DNA from: an uncultured bacterium | Lineage (GTDB): Bacteria > Patescibacteriota > Minisyncoccia > Phycocordibacterales > PALSA-1337 | Direction of reading: 5' to 3' | Assembly: GCA_903876465.1 (NCBI GenBank) | Contig: CAIRAF010000034.1 | Location: 1-6,363, forward strand | Length of the DNA: 6,363 nt | In this document: positions 5,726-6,363 of the stretch, piece after piece | Position numbering within the stretch: position 1 is the first letter of the stretch | Layout of the letters: each line of letters begins with the position of its first letter | The notes under the pieces: generated by a model | The model's input: the letters and a program-made list of their open reading frames with translations, nothing else | What the model was told of the DNA's origin: nothing | The model's database searches: none | Translations under genes and position numbers: made by a program

Positions 5726-5797
5726 GCCCTCGTCGTTCAATGGATAGGACGCAAGATTGCGGATCTTGCAATGTAGGTTCGATTCCTACCGGGGGCA
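5726..5797 (+). tRNA. tRNA-Arg, anticodon GCG
   Basis: A 72-nt cloverleaf with acceptor GCCCTCG/CGGGGGC (one T-G pair), D arm GTTC-AATGGATA-GGAC, anticodon stem CAAGA/TCTTG with loop TTGCGGA, a 4-nt variable region and T arm GTAGG-TTCGATT-CCTAC. The anticodon GCG reads CGC and CGU as arginine. A20 and C35, the main arginine identity bases, are both present. The discriminator is A (5797), followed by CAA, so the CCA tail is not encoded. Most bacteria use ACG, deaminated to ICG by TadA, in this place. It sits between rpsT and truB on the same strand. Confidence 0.95.
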
Positions 5798-5806
5798 CAA
5801 AAGAAC

Positions 5807-6193
5807 GTGGTGAATTATTTTCTCACTTATAAACCAGAAGGGGCAACTCCACTCGAAACTCTCGAGTCACTTCGTCATGAAAAGGAAATAGGAGTAGATG
5901 TTCCAATGACTTACGCGGGACGTCTCGATCCTATGGCTGAGGGCCTACTTTTAATACTTGTTGGAGATGAATGCAAAAAGAAAGATGAATATCTTGGCTT
6001 AGATAAAGAATATGAAGTAGAAATACTTCTTGGAATTGGAAGTGATACAGGGGACATTCTTGGCTTAATAAAAGGTAAAGAATCGCTGGATTTTTCTAAA
6101 AAATTAATAACAGAAGATATTATTAAAGAAAAAAGTAAACTGTTAATAGGAAGGCGTAGTGAAAAATATCCAGCATATTCATCAAGACGGTAA
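5807..6193 (+). CDS. truB: tRNA pseudouridine(55) synthase TruB, prematurely ended
   Basis: TruB converts U55 in the tRNA T-loop to pseudouridine. Family motifs run in order: FLTYKPEGATPLETL (5-19); MTYAGRLDPMAEGLL (34-48) with the catalytic Asp41; KEYEVEILLGIGSDTGD (67-83); and KYPAYSS (120-126), the start of the substrate-binding motif that normally continues as K-x-V-x-G-K. The frame stops two codons later, at 128 residues, where CPR-type TruB normally runs to well over 200. The missing part includes the rest of the catalytic domain. Adding one A near 6184 would restore KTV and then GK, but another stop follows soon after. The start is GTG 5807 or GTG 5810 (giving MNYFLTY), only 9 nt after tRNA-Arg, with a weak purine-rich AAAAGAA upstream. 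Identity is sure; whether it is a broken gene or a sequence artefact is open. Confidence 0.85.
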   Translation: MVNYFLTYKPEGATPLETLESLRHEKEIGVDVPMTYAGRLDPMAEGLLLILVGDECKKKDEYLGLDKEYEVEILLGIGSDTGDILGLIKGKESLDFSKKLITEDIIKEKSKLLIGRRSEKYPAYSSRR

Positions 6194-6308
6194 GTACGGG
6201 AAAAGTGGAAGCATTGTAATGGTTTATGTAACGTTAAGCCAAGACCTTGTTCCGCAGCAAATTTTAAACATTGAAATTCGCCTCGACAAACCACAAAGTT
6301 AAAGTACC

Positions 6309-6340
6309 GAGCCCAACACTAATAAAATTGTGAAGGGCTC
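6309..6340. repeat. Two-part hairpin, GAGCCC/GGGCTC with inner CAC/GTG
   Basis: GAGCCC (6309-6314) pairs with GGGCTC (6335-6340) and CAC (6317-6319) with GTG (6330-6332). An AA/AA internal loop separates the two helices, and a 10-nt AT-rich loop closes the top. AAAATTTT follows on the plus strand. It lies 7 nt after the TAA that ends the 47-codon frame, so an intrinsic terminator is possible, but the T-run is short and displaced. A hairpin near a mobile-element end is the other reading. Confidence 0.5.
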
Positions 6341-6342
6341 AA

Positions 6343-6359
6343 AATTTTCCTGGAAAATT
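6343..6359. repeat. Perfect 8-bp dyad AATTTTCC-T-GGAAAATT
   Basis: Eight-base arms (6343-6350 and 6352-6359) are perfect inverted copies around a single T. The centre is too tight for an RNA hairpin of full length, so a binding or cleavage site for a dimeric protein, or a mobile-element end, is more natural. It lies 2 nt from the neighbouring hairpin. Confidence 0.45.
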
Positions 6360-6363
6360 ACAT

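Larger units (their letters stand above)
6194..6363 (+). other. Unassigned tail after the truB break
   Basis: These 170 bases should encode the C-terminal half of TruB but do not in any frame. A 47-codon open frame from GTG 6159 to TAA 6302 (inner ATG at 6219) crosses the break and resembles nothing I know. A minus-strand open frame through the same region is equally unrecognisable. The stretch ends with a hairpin (6309-6340) and a dyad (6343-6359). It could be inserted foreign DNA, decayed gene, or a misassembled contig end. Confidence 0.5.

Noticed and set aside
6185..6200. CGGTAAGTACGG after the truB break resembles a eukaryotic 5' splice site
   Set aside because: The surrounding genes are clearly bacterial and a GTAAGT hexamer is expected by chance; no intron structure is visible.
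5911..6294. 127-residue minus-strand open frame across the truB break
   Set aside because: Most of it is antisense to conserved TruB codons. The unique left part has no recognisable family, and the start is a GTG with no supporting signal.
1..6363. Defence system, CRISPR array, transposase gene or phage module
   Set aside because: No direct-repeat array, transposase motif, nuclease or phage protein was seen; all identified genes are housekeeping or envelope functions.

Overview
This window looks like a piece of a Patescibacteria/CPR genome, most likely Parcubacteria-like. That placement is an inference from protein character, not from a marker-gene search. The sequence is AT-leaning and tightly packed, with small core proteins. 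MurE begins almost directly at its ATP-binding loop and lacks the usual N-terminal domain. TruB has a shortened core, the SpoU/TrmH methylase is single-domain, and neither tRNA encodes its CCA end. Nearly everything is housekeeping: translation and tRNA maturation, DNA repair and recombination, and cell-wall metabolism.

Layout. On the minus strand at the left edge lie the first 19 codons of an unidentified gene (59 to 1), a tRNA-Lys(UUU) (183-111) and a DoxX-type membrane protein (652-284). A TrmH/SpoU RNA methylase reads rightward (689-1189) and overlaps the 3' end of a leftward fpg/mutM DNA glycosylase (2094-1168) by 22 nt. After a 103-bp divergent gap comes a secreted or membrane-anchored zinc amidase with a peptidoglycan-binding domain (2198-3496). 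It runs tail to tail, 2 nt apart, into murE (4761-3499), which lies 30 nt downstream of ruvA (5370-4792) on the minus strand. Divergent from ruvA, the plus strand carries rpsT (5438-5701), tRNA-Arg(GCG) (5726-5797) and the start of truB (from 5807).

How the genes relate. MurE builds the peptidoglycan stem peptide and the amidase cleaves it from the glycan. Fpg and RuvA serve base-excision repair and Holliday-junction processing. S20, TrmH, TruB and the two tRNAs belong to translation. No mobile element, CRISPR array or defence system was recognised.

Most notable. (1) Several starts (fpg, murE, ruvA, probably trmH, perhaps the amidase) have a TAnnnT box, often extended as TGnTAnnnT, ending 6-7 nt before the start codon. 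This implies leaderless mRNAs and lets one read the promoter and start codon together. (2) truB loses its reading frame inside a conserved motif. The last ~170 bases carry a hairpin and a perfect short dyad that no gene explains. (3) The arginine tRNA has anticodon GCG, not the usual bacterial ACG. (4) MurE has EDPY where known enzymes carry DNPR or DDPN. (5) Fpg has an altered C-x8-C-x16-C-x2-H zinc finger.
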